Shown here piece by piece: positions 62,610 through 64,000 of a stretch of DNA of 64,000 nucleotides. The stretch comes from Planctomycetota bacterium (GTDB taxonomy: Bacteria > Planctomycetota > Phycisphaerae > Sedimentisphaerales > Anaerobacaceae): contig VRUL01000023.1 of the NCBI GenBank assembly GCA_019456145.1, positions 1 through 64,000 of the forward strand, written 5' to 3'. Positions within the stretch are counted from its first letter, which is position 1. Every line of letters begins with the position of its first letter. The notes under the pieces are model-generated. The model had not been told where the DNA came from, did not search any database, and saw only the letters and a list, made by a program, of their open reading frames with translations. A program made the position numbers and the translations under genes.

Positions 62610-63308
62610 ATGTCAAAGCGTTTTAGAGTTGGTAGTGTAATTGTAGCGATTCTGTTCCTGTCTCTGGCAGTGGTCGGCCAGCAGAAAGAGCGGAGTGGCA
62701 GTCGGGGTGGCGGTTCGATTGGGGGGAAAGGATATCGCGAAGCGGCAGGTTATGTGGTCAAGCGGCTGGGCCTGCGGCGCAACAGCGTAGTTGTGGATAT
62801 CGGGGCTGGTGACGGTTGGTGGTCGTCGAAGATAGCTGAGAAGCTCGGACCCAAAGGTGTAATCCACGCCGGCGAAGTCGATCAGAAGAAAGTCGATACG
62901 ATAAAGGAGAAGTGGGAGGCTGTGCCTCAGATCAAGCCGTATTTGTGCCCGACAGACGGGACCGGCCTTAAAGAAAACTCATGCGACTTGGCGTTTATTT
63001 CCAAGACGTATCACCACTTTGACAAGGATACTCACGTCGATTACCTTAGGCATTTGAAAAAGGTGGTCAAGCCTTCTGGGCGGGTGGTGATCATTGAGCG
63101 GCACGCTGATCTTGCGAGTGGGCGCGGTAAAAAGCATGCGTGGCAGCCGGGTCTGTTGGGTCAACAGGCCGAGCAAGCCGGGTGGATGCTACTCCGATGT
63201 GAGCTAATCCCTGGCAGCGATCATTTCATGGCGACGTTAGTCAAGCCGGAGGCCTTTGCCGAGAAACTCTCAAGGCGGCTTACGCGTAGGGCGCAAAAAG
63301 TCATATAG
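62610..63308 (+). CDS. Exported SAM-dependent methyltransferase
   Basis: 232 residues from the ATG at 62610 (AAAGGG 7 nt upstream; an upstream start at 62586 lacks one). The N-terminal hydrophobic segment (about 7-22) looks like a signal peptide. A class I methyltransferase domain follows: VVVDIGAGDGWWSSKIAEKLGPKG (motif I), GEVDQKKV (motif II), CDLAFISKTYHHF (motif IV) and LKKVVKPSGRVVIIE (post-IV). The substrate is unknown. An extracytoplasmic methyltransferase is unusual because SAM is cytoplasmic; the hydrophobic segment may instead anchor it facing inward. Confidence 0.82.
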   Translation: MSKRFRVGSVIVAILFLSLAVVGQQKERSGSRGGGSIGGKGYREAAGYVVKRLGLRRNSVVVDIGAGDGWWSSKIAEKLGPKGVIHAGEVDQKKVDTIKEKWEAVPQIKPYLCPTDGTGLKENSCDLAFISKTYHHFDKDTHVDYLRHLKKVVKPSGRVVIIERHADLASGRGKKHAWQPGLLGQQAEQAGWMLLRCELIPGSDHFMATLVKPEAFAEKLSRRLTRRAQKVI

Positions 63309-63364
63309 GTATAAGTTCTTGGGCCAACAATTCGCAATGAAGTGATGTCATGTTTGTGAGAACT

Positions 63365-63397
63365 CAAGGGCCGCCAGGCGGCCCTTGGGCTGTTTTT
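63365..63397 (+). terminator. Rho-independent terminator
   Basis: CAAGGGCCGC-CAG-GCGGCCCTTG, a perfect 10-bp stem with a 3-nt loop, followed by GGCTGTTTTT; 57 nt after the methyltransferase stop. Confidence 0.85.
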
Positions 63398-63402
63398 CCC
63401 TT

Positions 63403-63702
63403 GATCCGCTTTCCCTCCGTGGATTTAATCACTCTGATGGTTGGATGGATTTGGTCGCCACGTACGAGAGCCATTGCACGCTTTAATTGAATCAAGCGGG
63501 CAAGTTCAAGGTGACGCCTGATTGGGAAACGGGCATGACCGCAAACGCGAACCAAATCGATTTTGGCGATTTCGATCAGGACGGAGACCTCGATATGGTG
63601 ATGGCCGGTGGTGAATCGGTGAATGGTGTCGCCCTGTTTGAGAATACAACCGGAACGCCCGGCCAAATAGTCGTTAGACGCTGGTCGTTAGTATTTAGTT
63701 GA
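63403..63702 (+). pseudogene. Decayed FG-GAP repeat fragment
   Basis: Reads FNHSDGWMDLVATYESHCTL, stop (TAA 63484-63486), then LNQAGKFKVTPDWETGMTAN ... DFGDFDQDGDLDMVMAG, i.e. FG-GAP/VCBS repeats with a calcium loop DFDQDGDLD. A single base (TAT to TAA) would explain the in-frame stop. No start codon or signal peptide precedes it, and homology fades after about 63670. Related in type to the protein at 60817. Confidence 0.65.
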
Positions 63703-63810
63703 CGGATTTGGGGAAGATGTGAGAAATGTAAAAATTAAAGATAAAAGAGTAAAAATACAAAGTAAAATGAAAAAAATTGACCAAAAAGATACAAAAAGGT
63801 CCAAAATTAA

Positions 63811-64000
63811 CCACGGATTGGTTTCGTATCTCAATGGAGTGTCTTATTTGGGCAGGACAGGTCGAGGAAATTTGAGGCGGTTTATGTCTATTATGGAACG
63901 GATGGTCCTGGAAGTGGAGACTTGGAACAAAAGTGCAACCAAGCCAATACAACTTTAGACTGGCAAATTACCACTACCAGCGGAAGAATCGGTAAGGATC
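63811..64000 (+). other. Possible partial coding sequence at the right edge
   Basis: The frame beginning 63811 stays open to the window end and reads protein-like (SVLFGQDRSRKFEAVYVYYG then TDGPGSGDLEQKCNQANTTL), while the other plus frames are interrupted. It has no start codon, and the preceding 90 nt are very A-rich. It may be a gene fragment or a gene continuing beyond the window. No family recognised. Confidence 0.25.

Overview
The window reads as bacterial chromosome from a Planctomycetota relative, most likely class Phycisphaerae (Sedimentisphaerales-like). This is inferred from gene content: long secreted proteins with LamG, PA14, lamin-tail and beta-helix domains and dockerin-like 'DxNxDGxVNxxD' tails, twin-arginine oxidoreductases with RRxFL leaders, an ECF sigma factor fused to a membrane-anchored domain, and CRTAC1/FG-GAP proteins. 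There are no rRNAs, transposases or CRISPR arrays; one tRNA (Cys) is present.

Layout. 1-3.3 kb: a large secreted PA14 protein running off the left edge. 3.9-8.9 kb: housekeeping and accessory genes (RNase HII-like, rubrerythrin-like, macrodomain, Tat-exported aldo/keto reductase, Tat-exported Gfo/Idh/MocA oxidoreductase). 9.1-22.8 kb, minus strand: a type II secretion operon transcribed E-F-G-H-I-J-K-L-M-C-(small anchored protein)-D, tightly packed with several overlapping start/stop codons. No prepilin peptidase gene is present. 23.2-28.6 kb: the sigma-factor fusion, followed 28 nt later by a secreted LamG/beta-helix/dockerin-like protein. 28.8 kb: a stand-alone pseudopilin-like protein. 30.1-38.2 kb: molybdenum hydroxylase genes (xdhC-like, mocA-like, and a two-subunit Tat-exported dehydrogenase). 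They are split by a repeat-rich, AT-rich island carrying a RES-domain protein and a six-helix membrane protein, and bounded on the right by the tail of a second xdhC. 38.7-46.7 kb: secreted beta-helix protein, a chimeric gene remnant, and a 1967-residue CotH/lamin-tail protein. 46.8 kb: tRNA-Cys. 47.3-52.8 kb: a TolC-MacA-MacB type tripartite efflux operon. 53.1-56.9 kb: two phosphate transport units (DUF47 PhoU-like + PiT; Na/Pi cotransporter with PhoU domain) whose upstream regions are duplicates of one another. 57.2-64 kb: a large exported glycosidase-like protein, an FG-GAP/CRTAC1 protein, an exported methyltransferase and decayed FG-GAP sequence.

How it fits together: the type II secretion system is the plausible exporter for the many signal-peptide-bearing multidomain proteins around it. 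The sigma fusion probably controls its neighbour. XdhC and MocA would supply the cofactor to the convergent Tat-exported hydroxylase. The strongest unusual signals are a secretin with six N-domains and an assembly-motif module shared by three adjacent secretion genes; the RES/membrane-protein island inserted into a molybdenum locus; and the duplicated phosphate-transport promoter region with a vestigial gene start.
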